Positions 45,305 through 53,688 of a stretch of 64,000 bases of DNA are shown one piece after another. Source of the DNA: Cronobacter dublinensis subsp. dublinensis LMG 23823 (GTDB taxonomy: Bacteria > Pseudomonadota > Gammaproteobacteria > Enterobacterales > Enterobacteriaceae); NCBI RefSeq assembly GCF_001277235.1, contig NZ_CP012266.1:186001-250000 (forward strand), written 5' to 3'. The notes under the pieces are model-generated. The model was given only the letters and a program-made list of their open reading frames with translations, ran no database searches and was not told the origin of the DNA. Both the position numbers and the translations under genes were made by a program. Each line of letters starts with the position of its first letter. Position 1 is the stretch's first letter.

Positions 45305-46309
45305 ATGTTGAACACGCTGATTGTTGGCGCCAGTGGTTATGCCGGCGCAGAGCTTGCGACCTACGTGAATCGCCATCCGCATATGAACATAACCGCATTG
45401 ACGGTCTCAGCGCAAAGCAATGATGCGGGAAAGTTAATCTCCTCTTTGCATCCGCAGCTCAAAGGCGTGCTCGACCTGCCTTTGCAGCCGATGAGCGATA
45501 TCCGTGAGTTCACCGACGGCGTGGATGTGGTGTTTCTCGCGACCGCCCATGAAGTGAGCCACGATCTCGCGCCGCAGTTTCTCGACGCGGGCTGCGTGGT
45601 GTTCGACCTCTCCGGTGCTTTTCGCGTTAACGACGCCGCGTTCTATGAAAAATTCTACGGGTTCACGCATCAGCACCCGCACCTGCTGGAGCAGGCGGTG
45701 TATGGCCTGGCCGAGTGGAACCGCGACGCGCTAAAAGATGCCGCGCTGGTGGCGGTACCGGGATGCTACCCGACCGCCGCGCAGCTTTCGCTCAAGCCGC
45801 TGATCGATGCGGATTTACTGGATCTGAACCAGTGGCCGGTGATCAACGCCACCAGTGGCGTGAGCGGTGCCGGGCGAAAAGCGGCGCTTTCTAACAGCTT
45901 CTGCGAAGTGAGCCTTCAGCCTTACGGCATATTTAATCACCGGCATCAGCCGGAGATAGCCAATCATCTGGGCGCTGAGGTGATTTTCACGCCGCATCTG
46001 GGGAGCTTCCCGCGCGGCATTCTGGAAACCATCACCTGCCGCCTGAAACCCGGCGTGAGCACGCAGCAAGTCGCGGCAACGTTCCAGGACGCCTACGCCG
46101 ACAAACCGCTGGTGCGTCTCTATGACAGCGGCGTGCCTGCGCTGAAAAACGTGGTCGGCCTGCCGTTTTGCGATATCGGCTTCGCTGTGCAGGGCGAACA
46201 TCTGATTGTGGTTGCCACGGAAGATAACCTGCTGAAAGGCGCCGCCGCGCAGGCGGTGCAATGTATGAATATTCGTTTTGGCTTTGCCGAAACGCAGTCT
46301 CTTATTTAA
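45305..46309 (+). CDS. argC: N-acetyl-gamma-glutamyl-phosphate reductase
   Basis: NADPH-dependent third step of arginine synthesis. It has 334 residues from MLNTLIVGASGYAGAEL, as in E. coli. Catalytic Cys154 is in VPGCYPT. The frame is open upstream to 45173, but the first 44 residues would overlap the ArgR operator and are not conserved. First gene of argCBGH. Confidence 0.97.
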   Translation: MLNTLIVGASGYAGAELATYVNRHPHMNITALTVSAQSNDAGKLISSLHPQLKGVLDLPLQPMSDIREFTDGVDVVFLATAHEVSHDLAPQFLDAGCVVFDLSGAFRVNDAAFYEKFYGFTHQHPHLLEQAVYGLAEWNRDALKDAALVAVPGCYPTAAQLSLKPLIDADLLDLNQWPVINATSGVSGAGRKAALSNSFCEVSLQPYGIFNHRHQPEIANHLGAEVIFTPHLGSFPRGILETITCRLKPGVSTQQVAATFQDAYADKPLVRLYDSGVPALKNVVGLPFCDIGFAVQGEHLIVVATEDNLLKGAAAQAVQCMNIRFGFAETQSLI

Positions 46310-46323
46310 CCGAGTCAGGTGTG

Positions 46324-47100
46324 ATGATGAACCCGTTAATCATTAAGTTAGGCGGCGTGTTGCTTGATAGCGAAGAGGCGCTGGAGCGTCTGTTTACCGC
46401 CCTTGTTAACTACCGCCAGGAACATCAACGCCCGCTGGTCATCGTTCACGGCGGCGGCTGCCTGGTGGACGATCTGATGAAGCAGCTCAACCTGCCGGTG
46501 AAAAAGAAGAACGGCCTGCGCGTTACGCCTGCTGATCAGATTGACATCATTACCGGGGCGCTGGCGGGCACCGCCAACAAAACGCTGCTCGCCTGGGCGA
46601 AGAAACATCACATCGCCTCTGTCGGCCTGTTCCTGGGCGACGGCGACAGCGTCAGCGTGACGCCGCTTGATGAAGAGCTGGGCCACGTCGGCCAGGCGCA
46701 GCCGGGCTCGCCGAAGCTGATTACGACGCTGCTGGAAAACGGCTTTATGCCGGTCATCAGCTCTATTGGTGTGACGGACGACGGCAAGCTGATGAATGTG
46801 AATGCCGACCAGGCGGCCACGGCGCTCGCGGCGACCCTTGGCGCGGACCTGATCCTGCTCTCCGACGTGAGCGGCATTCTGGACGGCAAAGGCCAGCGCA
46901 TCGCTGAGATGACTGCCGCCAAAGCCGAGCAGCTTATCGAGCAGGGCATCATCACCGACGGCATGATTGTGAAAGTGCACGCGGCGCTGGACGCCGCCCG
47001 CACGCTGGGACGCCCGGTGGATATCGCCTCCTGGCGCCACGCGGAGCAGTTGCCCGCTTTATTTAATGGTGTGTCTATCGGCACGCGCATTTTGGCCTAA
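46324..47100 (+). CDS. argB: Acetylglutamate kinase
   Basis: Amino-acid-kinase-family enzyme phosphorylating N-acetylglutamate. It has 258 residues from tandem ATGs (46324, 46327), as in E. coli. The IIKLGGVLL and VHGGG phosphate-binding motifs and LLSDVSGILDG are present. It lacks the N-terminal helix of arginine-inhibited, hexameric forms, so it is expected to be feedback-insensitive. It starts 14 bases after argC. Confidence 0.97.
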   Translation: MMNPLIIKLGGVLLDSEEALERLFTALVNYRQEHQRPLVIVHGGGCLVDDLMKQLNLPVKKKNGLRVTPADQIDIITGALAGTANKTLLAWAKKHHIASVGLFLGDGDSVSVTPLDEELGHVGQAQPGSPKLITTLLENGFMPVISSIGVTDDGKLMNVNADQAATALAATLGADLILLSDVSGILDGKGQRIAEMTAAKAEQLIEQGIITDGMIVKVHAALDAARTLGRPVDIASWRHAEQLPALFNGVSIGTRILA

Positions 47101-47125
47101 TTACAAGTTTTAAAGGAAACAGACA

Positions 47126-48343
47126 ATGCAAAATCACGGCATCAAAAAAGTTGTTCTCGCTTACTCCGGCGGCCTCGATACCTCGGCCATTATTCCTTGG
47201 CTGAAAGAAAACTATGAAGGCTGCGACGTGGTCGCGTGCGTGGTGGATATCGGCCAGGATCGTGACGACCTGAAAGGCGTTGAGCAGAAGGCGCTGCGCT
47301 CTGGCGCGTCTGAGTGCTACGTGGTCGATGCGCGTGAAGAGTTCATCAAAGATTACGTTTACCCGGTGCTGCAAACTGGCGCACTGTATGAAGGCAGCTA
47401 TCTGCTGGGCACCTCGATGGCGCGTCCGCTTATCGCCAAAGCGCTGGTCGATGTGGCTAATAAAGTGGGCGCCGACGCGCTGTGCCACGGCGCGACCGGC
47501 AAAGGCAACGACCAGGTGCGTTTCGAATCCGCCTGGGCGGCGCTGGCCCCGCATCTGAAAGTCATTGCGCCATGGCGTGAGTGGGACCTGCGTTCCCGTG
47601 AAGCGCTGCTGGATTACCTGAAAGCGCGCGATATCCCGACCACCGCCTCACTTGAGAAGATTTACAGCCGCGACGAGAACGCGTGGCACATCTCCACCGA
47701 AGGCGGCGTGCTGGAAAGCCCGTGGAATGCCCCGAACAAAGATTGCTGGGTGTGGACCGTCGACCCGCTGGACGCGCCGGATCAGCCGGAGCAGGTGACC
47801 GTGACCGTAGAGAAAGGCAATGTGGTTGCTGTGAACGGCGAGCATCTCTCTCCGTTCGGCTGCCTGGAAGTGCTGAACAAGATTGGCGCGAAACATGGCG
47901 TGGGCCGTATCGATATCGTGGAAAACCGTCTGGTGGGCATTAAGTCCCGCGGCTGCTACGAAACCCCTGGTGGCACCATCATGATGGCGGCGCTGCGTGG
48001 CGTAGAGCAGCTGGTGCTGGATCGCGACAGTTTCAAATGGCGCGAGCAGGTCGGCCTTGAGATGTCTTACGTGGTGTACGACGGCCGCTGGTTTGCGCCG
48101 CTGCGCCAGTCTCTGCAGGCGGCAGCGCAGTCGCTCGCTGAACAGGTGAATGGCGAAGTGGTGTTGCAGCTCTATAAAGGTCAGGTGACCGCGATCCAGA
48201 AGAAATCGCCGAACAGCCTGTATAACGAAGAGTTCGCAACCTTCGGAGAAGACGAAGTGTATGACCACAGCCACGCGGGCGGCTTTATCCGTCTGTTCTC
48301 GCTCTCTTCACGTATTCGTGCGCTGAACGAGCTGAAGAAGTAA
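47126..48343 (+). CDS. argG: Argininosuccinate synthase, short type
   Basis: ATP-dependent ligation of citrulline and aspartate. It has 405 residues with the PP-loop AYSGGLDTSAII at about 12-23. It is not the 447-residue form of E. coli ArgG (which begins ..GIAFSGGLDTSAAL and lies elsewhere in that genome) but the shorter type common in argECBGH clusters of Vibrio, Serratia and Gram-positive bacteria. A GGAAAC ribosome site precedes the ATG, 25 bases after argB. A REP array follows before argH. Confidence 0.95.
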   Translation: MQNHGIKKVVLAYSGGLDTSAIIPWLKENYEGCDVVACVVDIGQDRDDLKGVEQKALRSGASECYVVDAREEFIKDYVYPVLQTGALYEGSYLLGTSMARPLIAKALVDVANKVGADALCHGATGKGNDQVRFESAWAALAPHLKVIAPWREWDLRSREALLDYLKARDIPTTASLEKIYSRDENAWHISTEGGVLESPWNAPNKDCWVWTVDPLDAPDQPEQVTVTVEKGNVVAVNGEHLSPFGCLEVLNKIGAKHGVGRIDIVENRLVGIKSRGCYETPGGTIMMAALRGVEQLVLDRDSFKWREQVGLEMSYVVYDGRWFAPLRQSLQAAAQSLAEQVNGEVVLQLYKGQVTAIQKKSPNSLYNEEFATFGEDEVYDHSHAGGFIRLFSLSSRIRALNELKK

Positions 48344-48360
48344 TCTGCCGCTGCGTGGAT

Positions 48361-48476
48361 GGCGGGTGCGCAGCGCACCCGCCGCAGAAAGCTGCACACT
48401 ATTTGTAGGGCGGGTAAGCGAAGCGCACCCGCCACTTAAGAGATAACCAGAACAGTCGTAGGGCGGGTCACCCGCC
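48361..48476. repeat. Triple REP array, argG-argH gap
   Basis: Three related palindromes: a head-less unit at 48361-48383, a full GTAG unit at 48405-48433, and a shortened GTAG unit at 48458-48476 (GTAGGGCGGGTCACCCGCC, core deleted). They fill the 160-base gap inside a co-oriented operon and could lower argH expression relative to argCBG or protect the upstream mRNA. Confidence 0.85.
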
Positions 48477-48503
48477 ATTGAAAGACAGATAACGGAGCGG
48501 ATT

Positions 48504-49877
48504 ATGGCACTTTGGGGCGGACGTTTTACTCAGGCGGCAGATGGGCGGTTCAAACAATTCAATGACTCACTGCGCTTTGATTACCGACTCGCCGAGCAGG
48601 ACATTATCGGCTCCGTCGCCTGGTCCAAAGCGCTGGTGACCGTCGGCGTGCTGAGCGCGGATGAGCAGAGCCAGCTTGAAGGCGCGCTGAATACGCTGCT
48701 GGAAGAAGTACTGGAAAACCCGCACGCGATTCTGGAAAGCGACGCGGAAGATATTCACAGCTGGGTGGAAGGCAAACTTATCGAGAAAGTCGGCCCGCTT
48801 GGCAAAAAGCTCCATACCGGACGCAGCCGTAACGATCAGGTGGCGACCGACCTGAAACTGTGGTGCAAAACCGAAGTTCACGCGCTGCTGAGCGCCACGC
48901 GCCAGTTACAGCAAGCGCTGGTGGCGACTGCCGAAGAGAACCGGGACGCGGTGATGCCGGGCTATACCCACCTGCAACGCGCCCAGCCGGTGACCTTCGC
49001 GCACTGGTGCATGGCGTATGTCGAAATGCTGGCGCGCGACGAAAGCCGCCTGAAAGATACGCTGAAACGCCTGGACGTCAGCCCGCTGGGCTGCGGGGCG
49101 CTGGCCGGCACCGCGTATGAGATTGACCGCGAACAGTTAGCCGGCTGGCTCGGTTTCGCCAGCGCGACGCGCAACAGCCTCGACAGCGTCTCCGATCGTG
49201 ACCATGTGCTGGAGCTGCTGTCCAACGCGGCGATCAGCATGGTGCATCTGTCGCGTTTCGCCGAAGACCTGATTTTCTTTAACTCCGGCGAGGCGGGATT
49301 TGTGGAGCTGTCTGACCGCGTGACGTCCGGCTCTTCATTAATGCCGCAGAAGAAAAACCCGGACGCGCTGGAGCTCATTCGCGGCAAGTGCGGTCGCGTG
49401 CAGGGCGCGCTGACCGGCATGATGATGACGCTGAAAGGCCTGCCGCTCGCGTACAACAAAGATATGCAGGAAGATAAAGAAGGGCTGTTCGATGCGCTCG
49501 ACACCTGGCTCGACTGCCTGCATATGGCGGCGCTGGTGCTGGACGGCATTCAGGTGAAACGTCCGCGCTGCCAGGACGCGGCGCAGCAGGGCTACGCCAA
49601 CGCCACCGAGCTTGCGGATTATCTGGTCGCCAAAGGCGTGCCGTTCCGCGAAGCGCACCACATCGTGGGCGAGGCGGTGGTGGAAGCCATTCGCCAGGGC
49701 AAACCGCTGGAAGACCTGGCGCTGGCCGACCTGCAAAAATTCAGCCCGGTGATCGGTGATGACGTCTATCCGATCCTCTCGCTACAGTCGTGCCTTGATA
49801 AGCGCGCGGCGCAGGGCGGCGTGTCGCCGGTGCAGGTAGCGCAGGCGATTAGCGCGGCGAAAGCGCGTCTGGCGTAA
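48504..49877 (+). CDS. argH: Argininosuccinate lyase
   Basis: Final step of arginine synthesis, splitting argininosuccinate to arginine and fumarate. It has 457 residues, like E. coli. The fumarase/lyase signature GSSLMPQKKNPD contains the catalytic serine (about residue 276). Other conserved segments are HTGRSRNDQ and HLQRAQPVT. Preceded by AACGGAG; ends the arg cluster with a strong terminator. Confidence 0.98.
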   Translation: MALWGGRFTQAADGRFKQFNDSLRFDYRLAEQDIIGSVAWSKALVTVGVLSADEQSQLEGALNTLLEEVLENPHAILESDAEDIHSWVEGKLIEKVGPLGKKLHTGRSRNDQVATDLKLWCKTEVHALLSATRQLQQALVATAEENRDAVMPGYTHLQRAQPVTFAHWCMAYVEMLARDESRLKDTLKRLDVSPLGCGALAGTAYEIDREQLAGWLGFASATRNSLDSVSDRDHVLELLSNAAISMVHLSRFAEDLIFFNSGEAGFVELSDRVTSGSSLMPQKKNPDALELIRGKCGRVQGALTGMMMTLKGLPLAYNKDMQEDKEGLFDALDTWLDCLHMAALVLDGIQVKRPRCQDAAQQGYANATELADYLVAKGVPFREAHHIVGEAVVEAIRQGKPLEDLALADLQKFSPVIGDDVYPILSLQSCLDKRAAQGGVSPVQVAQAISAAKARLA

Positions 49878-49895
49878 GCGTTACAGGCAGGAATA

Positions 49896-49921
49896 AGCCC
49901 GGCGAGTGCCGGGCTTTTTTA
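49896..49921 (+). terminator. argH terminator
   Basis: AAGCCCGGC, loop GAGT, GCCGGGCTT and T-run 19 bases after the argH stop. Confidence 0.93.
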
Positions 49922-49940
49922 TGCGTCCTGAAAAACAGGC

Positions 49941-50060
49941 AAAAAAAAGCGGACTTACTGTCCGCTAAATCGTTCACGTTGGCTTTAGTTATACGGCTAA
50001 CAGAGAGACTCTGTGTGCGGGTTATCACTCAGTGAGGGTAACGAGTGATGTTCTCCGCGG
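49941..50060 (-). ncRNA. oxyS: OxyS small regulatory RNA
   Basis: Divergent from oxyR, as in E. coli, where the peroxide-induced Hfq-binding OxyS represses fhlA, rpoS and others. The linker AACTAAAGCCAACGTGAAC (49990-49972) is identical to E. coli, followed by a terminator hairpin AGCGGAC / GTCCGCT (49966-49948) and T-run. The 5' part is diverged but still folds: a stem ATCACTC / GAGTGAT (50049-50024) and a small stem ACAGAG / CTCTGT (50014-50000). A -10 AATAAT at the position of the E. coli one places the 5' end near 50060, giving about 120 nt against 109. Confidence 0.88.
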
Positions 50061-50083
50061 CTGAGGCTATTATTCACTTTCGT

Positions 50084-50140
50084 GCTTGATAGGGATAATC
50101 GTTGGTTGCTATGCTATCTATCGCCATGAACTATCATGGC
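50084..50140. promoter_or_regulatory. OxyR binding region, oxyS/oxyR
   Basis: The segment from TATCAAGC (minus strand) through GCTATCTATCGCCATGAACTA is almost identical to the E. coli oxyR-oxyS operator with its four ATAG-type half-sites. OxyR should activate oxyS and repress its own gene here. Confidence 0.8.
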
Positions 50141-50155
50141 GGCGGAGGATGAAGA

Positions 50156-51073
50156 ATGAATATTCGTGATCTTGAATACCTGGTGGCCCTTGCCGAACAT
50201 CGCCATTTCCGGCGTGCGGCGGATGCCTGCCACGTGAGTCAGCCCACCCTGAGCGGTCAGATCCGCAAGCTTGAAGATGAACTCGGCGTGATGCTGCTGG
50301 AACGCACCAGCCGCAAAGTGCTGTTCACCCAGGCGGGGTTGCTGCTGGTAGACCAGGCGCGTACCGTTTTACGTGAAGTGAAAGTGCTAAAAGAGATGGC
50401 GAGCCAGCAGGGCGAAACCATGTCCGGTCCGCTGCATATCGGCCTTATCCCGACCATCAGCCCTTATCTGCTGCCGCAAATCATTCCGATGCTGCATCAG
50501 ACCTTCCCCAAACTCGAAATGTATCTGCATGAAGCGCAGACGCATCAACTGCTGGCCCAGCTCGACAGCGGCAAGCTCGACTGTGCGATTCTTGCGCTGG
50601 TGAAAGAGAGCGAAGCCTTTATTGAAGTGCCGCTGTTTGATGAGCCGATGCTGCTGGCAGTGTATGAAGATCACCCGTGGGCCGGGCGCGACCGCGTGCC
50701 GATGGGCGAACTGGCGGGTGAAAAACTGCTGATGCTGGAAGATGGCCACTGCCTGCGCGATCAGGCGATGGGCTTCTGCTTTGAAGCGGGCGCTGATGAA
50801 GACACGCATTTCCGCGCGACCAGCCTCGAAACGCTGCGCAATATGGTGGCGGCAGGCAGCGGCATTACGCTTCTGCCCGCGCTCGCCGTGCCGCCGGAAC
50901 GTCATCGCGACGGCGTGGTATATCTGCATTGCGTGAAGCCGGAGCCGCGACGCACCATTGGTCTGGTGTATCGTCCGGGCTCGCCGCTGCGCAGCCGCTA
51001 TGAGCAGCTGGCAGAGGCCATCCGCAAACAGATGGATGGCCGCTTCGACAGCGCGTTAAAACAGGCGGTTTAA
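50156..51073 (+). CDS. oxyR: Hydrogen peroxide sensor OxyR
   Basis: LysR-type regulator activated by a Cys199-Cys208 disulfide; both cysteines are present (EDGHCLRDQAMGFCFE). It has 305 residues. The HTH is at about 1-60 (FRRAADACHVSQPTLSGQIRKLE). Activates oxyS and peroxide-defence genes. Its 3' end overlaps the convergent sthA gene by 18 bases. Confidence 0.98.
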   Translation: MNIRDLEYLVALAEHRHFRRAADACHVSQPTLSGQIRKLEDELGVMLLERTSRKVLFTQAGLLLVDQARTVLREVKVLKEMASQQGETMSGPLHIGLIPTISPYLLPQIIPMLHQTFPKLEMYLHEAQTHQLLAQLDSGKLDCAILALVKESEAFIEVPLFDEPMLLAVYEDHPWAGRDRVPMGELAGEKLLMLEDGHCLRDQAMGFCFEAGADEDTHFRATSLETLRNMVAAGSGITLLPALAVPPERHRDGVVYLHCVKPEPRRTIGLVYRPGSPLRSRYEQLAEAIRKQMDGRFDSALKQAV

Positions 51074-52456
51074 GCCGTTCAGCGCGGCAACCCGATAGGC
51101 TTCCGCCATCGTCGGGTAGTTAAAGGTGGTGTTAACGAAGTACTCAATGGTGTTACCGCCACCTTTCTGCTCCATAATCGCCTGGCCGATATGAATAATC
51201 TCGGCCGCGCGCTCCCCAAAGCAGTGGATCCCCAGAATCTCTTTGGTTTCGCGATGGAACAGGATCTTCAGCGTCCCCACGTTCATCCCGACGATTTGCG
51301 CGCGCGCCAGATGTTTAAACTGCGCGCGGCCCACTTCGTAAGGCACTTTCATTGACGTGAGCTGCTGTTCGGTTTTGCCGACGGAGCTGATTTCCGGGAT
51401 GGTATAGATGCCGGTCGGGATATCTTCCACCAGGTGCGCCGAGGCGACGCCTTTTACCAGCGCCTGCGCGGCGATGCGGCCCTGATCGTAGGCGGCGGAG
51501 GCCAGGCTCGGATAACCGATAACGTCGCCCACCGCATAGATGTGTGGCAGCGCGGTCTGGTACATGCTGTTTACTTTCAGCAGCCCGCGACCATCGGCTT
51601 CAAGCCCGATGTTTTCCAGCGCCAGCGAGTCGGTATTACCGGTGCGCCCGTTCGCGTAGAGCAGACAGTCGGCCTTCACTTTCTTGCCTGACTTGAGGTG
51701 GACAATCACGCCGTCGTCCACGCCTTCAATCCGCTCGTATTCTTCGTTGTGGCGAATCACCACGCCGCTGTTCCAGAAGTGGTACGAGAGCGAGTCGGAC
51801 ATCTCCTGATCGAGAAACGCCAGCAGGCGGTCGCGGGTGTTGATGAGATCCACTTTCACGTTCATTCCGCGGAAAATGGACGCGTATTCACAGCCGATGA
51901 CGCCTGCGCCGTAAATAATCACGTGGCGCGGTTCGTGATGCATGCTGAGGATGGAATCGCTGTCGTAGATGCGCGAATGGCTGAAATCGACGTCCGACGG
52001 GTGATAGGGGCGCGAGCCGCAGGCAATCACGAATTTCTCAGCGGTCAGGGTTTCTATCGAGCCGTCCGGGCAGGTGAGCTCAATCGTGTGTTCATCGACA
52101 AAACGCGCGTCGCCTTGCAGGATCTGGCAGCGGTTGCGCTCGTAAAAACCCTGGCGCATGTTGGTCTGCTGGTTGATCACGTTGTCGGCGTGGTTAAGGA
52201 TGTCGGCGAAGGAAGAGCGGAGAGGACGGGAGTGAGCGCTGTATAACGGGTTCTGGTTAAATTCAATGATACGGCTGACGGCATGGCGCAAGGCTTTCGA
52301 CGGGATAGTGCCCCAGTGGGTGCAACCGCCGCCGACATTATGGTAGCGCTCTATCACGGCTACCGTGGCGCCCTGTTTCACCAGACCCATAGCAGCGCCT
52401 TCGCCGCCGGGGCCAGAGCCAATCACTATTACATCATAATCGTAGGTTTGTGGCAT
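51056..52456 (-). CDS. sthA: Soluble pyridine nucleotide transhydrogenase
   Basis: Cytoplasmic FAD enzyme that transfers hydride between NADPH and NAD+. It belongs to the disulfide-reductase family but lacks the usual CxxxxC pair (GGGCTHWGTIPSKAL). It has 466 residues from MPQTYDYDVIVIG, as in E. coli; the in-frame extension to 52483 is rejected. FAD fold GSGPGGEGAA and NAD fold GAGVIGCEYASIF are clear. It diverges from fabR. Confidence 0.97.
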   Translation of the reverse strand: MPQTYDYDVIVIGSGPGGEGAAMGLVKQGATVAVIERYHNVGGGCTHWGTIPSKALRHAVSRIIEFNQNPLYSAHSRPLRSSFADILNHADNVINQQTNMRQGFYERNRCQILQGDARFVDEHTIELTCPDGSIETLTAEKFVIACGSRPYHPSDVDFSHSRIYDSDSILSMHHEPRHVIIYGAGVIGCEYASIFRGMNVKVDLINTRDRLLAFLDQEMSDSLSYHFWNSGVVIRHNEEYERIEGVDDGVIVHLKSGKKVKADCLLYANGRTGNTDSLALENIGLEADGRGLLKVNSMYQTALPHIYAVGDVIGYPSLASAAYDQGRIAAQALVKGVASAHLVEDIPTGIYTIPEISSVGKTEQQLTSMKVPYEVGRAQFKHLARAQIVGMNVGTLKILFHRETKEILGIHCFGERAAEIIHIGQAIMEQKGGGNTIEYFVNTTFNYPTMAEAYRVAALNGLNRLF

Positions 52457-52652
52457 GGTAAGGCTTACCTTGTTCTTATACATAAAAGCAACAGAATAGT
52501 AACATCACCCAAAGAATAACCCAATTCTCACTGTGCGTTTTGTCATCTCTGGTAGCGCCCGCTTCGTAAACAATCATTCACAATCCGTTATAAACCCGGT
52601 AGTTTTAAAACTGGTATAGTGCCGTTTCAACAGGAAGGAATCAGGCAACGTG

Positions 52653-53288
52653 ATGGGCGTCAGAGCGCAACAGAAAGAACGAACCCGGCGATCGCTGGTG
52701 GAAGCCGCGTTTAGCCAGCTAAGCGCGGAAAGAAGTTTTGCCAGCCTGAGCCTGCGTGAAGTGGCGCGCGAGGCCGGTATCGCGCCGACCTCGTTTTACC
52801 GTCACTTCCGGGACGTGGACGAGCTGGGCCTGACGATGGTGGATGAAAGCGGCCTGATGCTGCGCCAGCTGATGCGCCAGGCGCGCCAGCGCATCGCTAA
52901 AGGCGGTAGCGTTATCCGCACGTCGGTCTCCACCTTTATGGAATTTATCGGCAATAACCCGAACGCCTTCCGGCTGCTGCTGCGTGAGCGCTCCGGCACC
53001 TCGGCGGCATTTCGTGCCGCCGTCGCGCGTGAAATCCAGCATTTCATCGCGGAACTTGCCGATTATCTGGAACTCGAAAATCACATGCCGCGCGCGTTTA
53101 CCGAAGCTCAGGCGGAGGCGATGGTCACTATCGTCTTTAGCGCAGGCGCGGAAGCGCTTGATGTGGGCCCGGAACAGCGTGGGCAATTAGAAGAGCGACT
53201 GGTGTTGCAGCTGCGCATGATCTCTAAAGGCGCTTACTACTGGTACCGTCGCGAACAAGAAAAGATGGCGCAATATTCCGATAAGTGA
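52653..53288 (+). CDS. fabR: Unsaturated fatty acid repressor FabR
   Basis: TetR-family repressor of fabA and fabB that balances saturated and unsaturated fatty acids. It has 211 residues (E. coli 215, with a different C-terminal tail). The HTH is in LSLREVAREAGIAPTSFYRHF, at about 33-53. ATG 52653 is chosen, with AGG seven bases upstream; GTG 52650 is also in frame. yijD follows 10 bases later, so the two form an operon. Confidence 0.95.
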   Translation: MGVRAQQKERTRRSLVEAAFSQLSAERSFASLSLREVAREAGIAPTSFYRHFRDVDELGLTMVDESGLMLRQLMRQARQRIAKGGSVIRTSVSTFMEFIGNNPNAFRLLLRERSGTSAAFRAAVAREIQHFIAELADYLELENHMPRAFTEAQAEAMVTIVFSAGAEALDVGPEQRGQLEERLVLQLRMISKGAYYWYRREQEKMAQYSDK

Positions 53289-53298
53289 AGGACGAGCA

Positions 53299-53658
53299 AT
53301 GAGAACCACGACACAAGAAAAGGGTACGCTGCTGCTGGCGCTGATCGCCGGTCTGTCGATTAACGGCACCTGCGCGGCGCTGTTCAGCTCCATCGTGCCT
53401 TTCTCGATTTTCCCGATTATTTCGCTGGCGCTGACGGTCTATTGCCTGCATCAGCGTTATCTGAACCGCACCATGCCGGTGGGCCTGCCAGGCATCGCCG
53501 CCGCCTGCTTTATTCTGGGCGTGTTGTTGTACAGCGCCGTGGTGCGCGCCGAATATCCGGCGATTGGCTCTAACTTCCTGCCGTCGGTGCTGTCGGTGGT
53601 ACTGCTGTTCTGGATAGGCTTTCGCCTGCGTCGGCGCAAGGCGCGCTACGAAGAGTAA
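53299..53658 (+). CDS. yijD: Inner-membrane protein YijD (DUF1422)
   Basis: A 119-residue protein of unknown function with about four hydrophobic segments (about 10-30, 32-48, 58-76, 88-106) and a basic C-terminus RLRRRKARYEE, which predicts a cytoplasmic tail. It has the same length and position after fabR as in E. coli. Ribosome site AGGACGAG. Confidence 0.93.
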   Translation: MRTTTQEKGTLLLALIAGLSINGTCAALFSSIVPFSIFPIISLALTVYCLHQRYLNRTMPVGLPGIAAACFILGVLLYSAVVRAEYPAIGSNFLPSVLSVVLLFWIGFRLRRRKARYEE

Positions 53659-53660
53659 AA

Positions 53661-53686
53661 GAAAAGGGCGCCGCGGCGCCCTTTTT
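53661..53686. terminator. Bidirectional terminator yijD/trmA
   Basis: AAAGGGCGCC, two bases, GGCGCCCTTT with A- and T-flanks, between convergent yijD and trmA. Confidence 0.92.
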
Positions 53687-53688
53687 AA

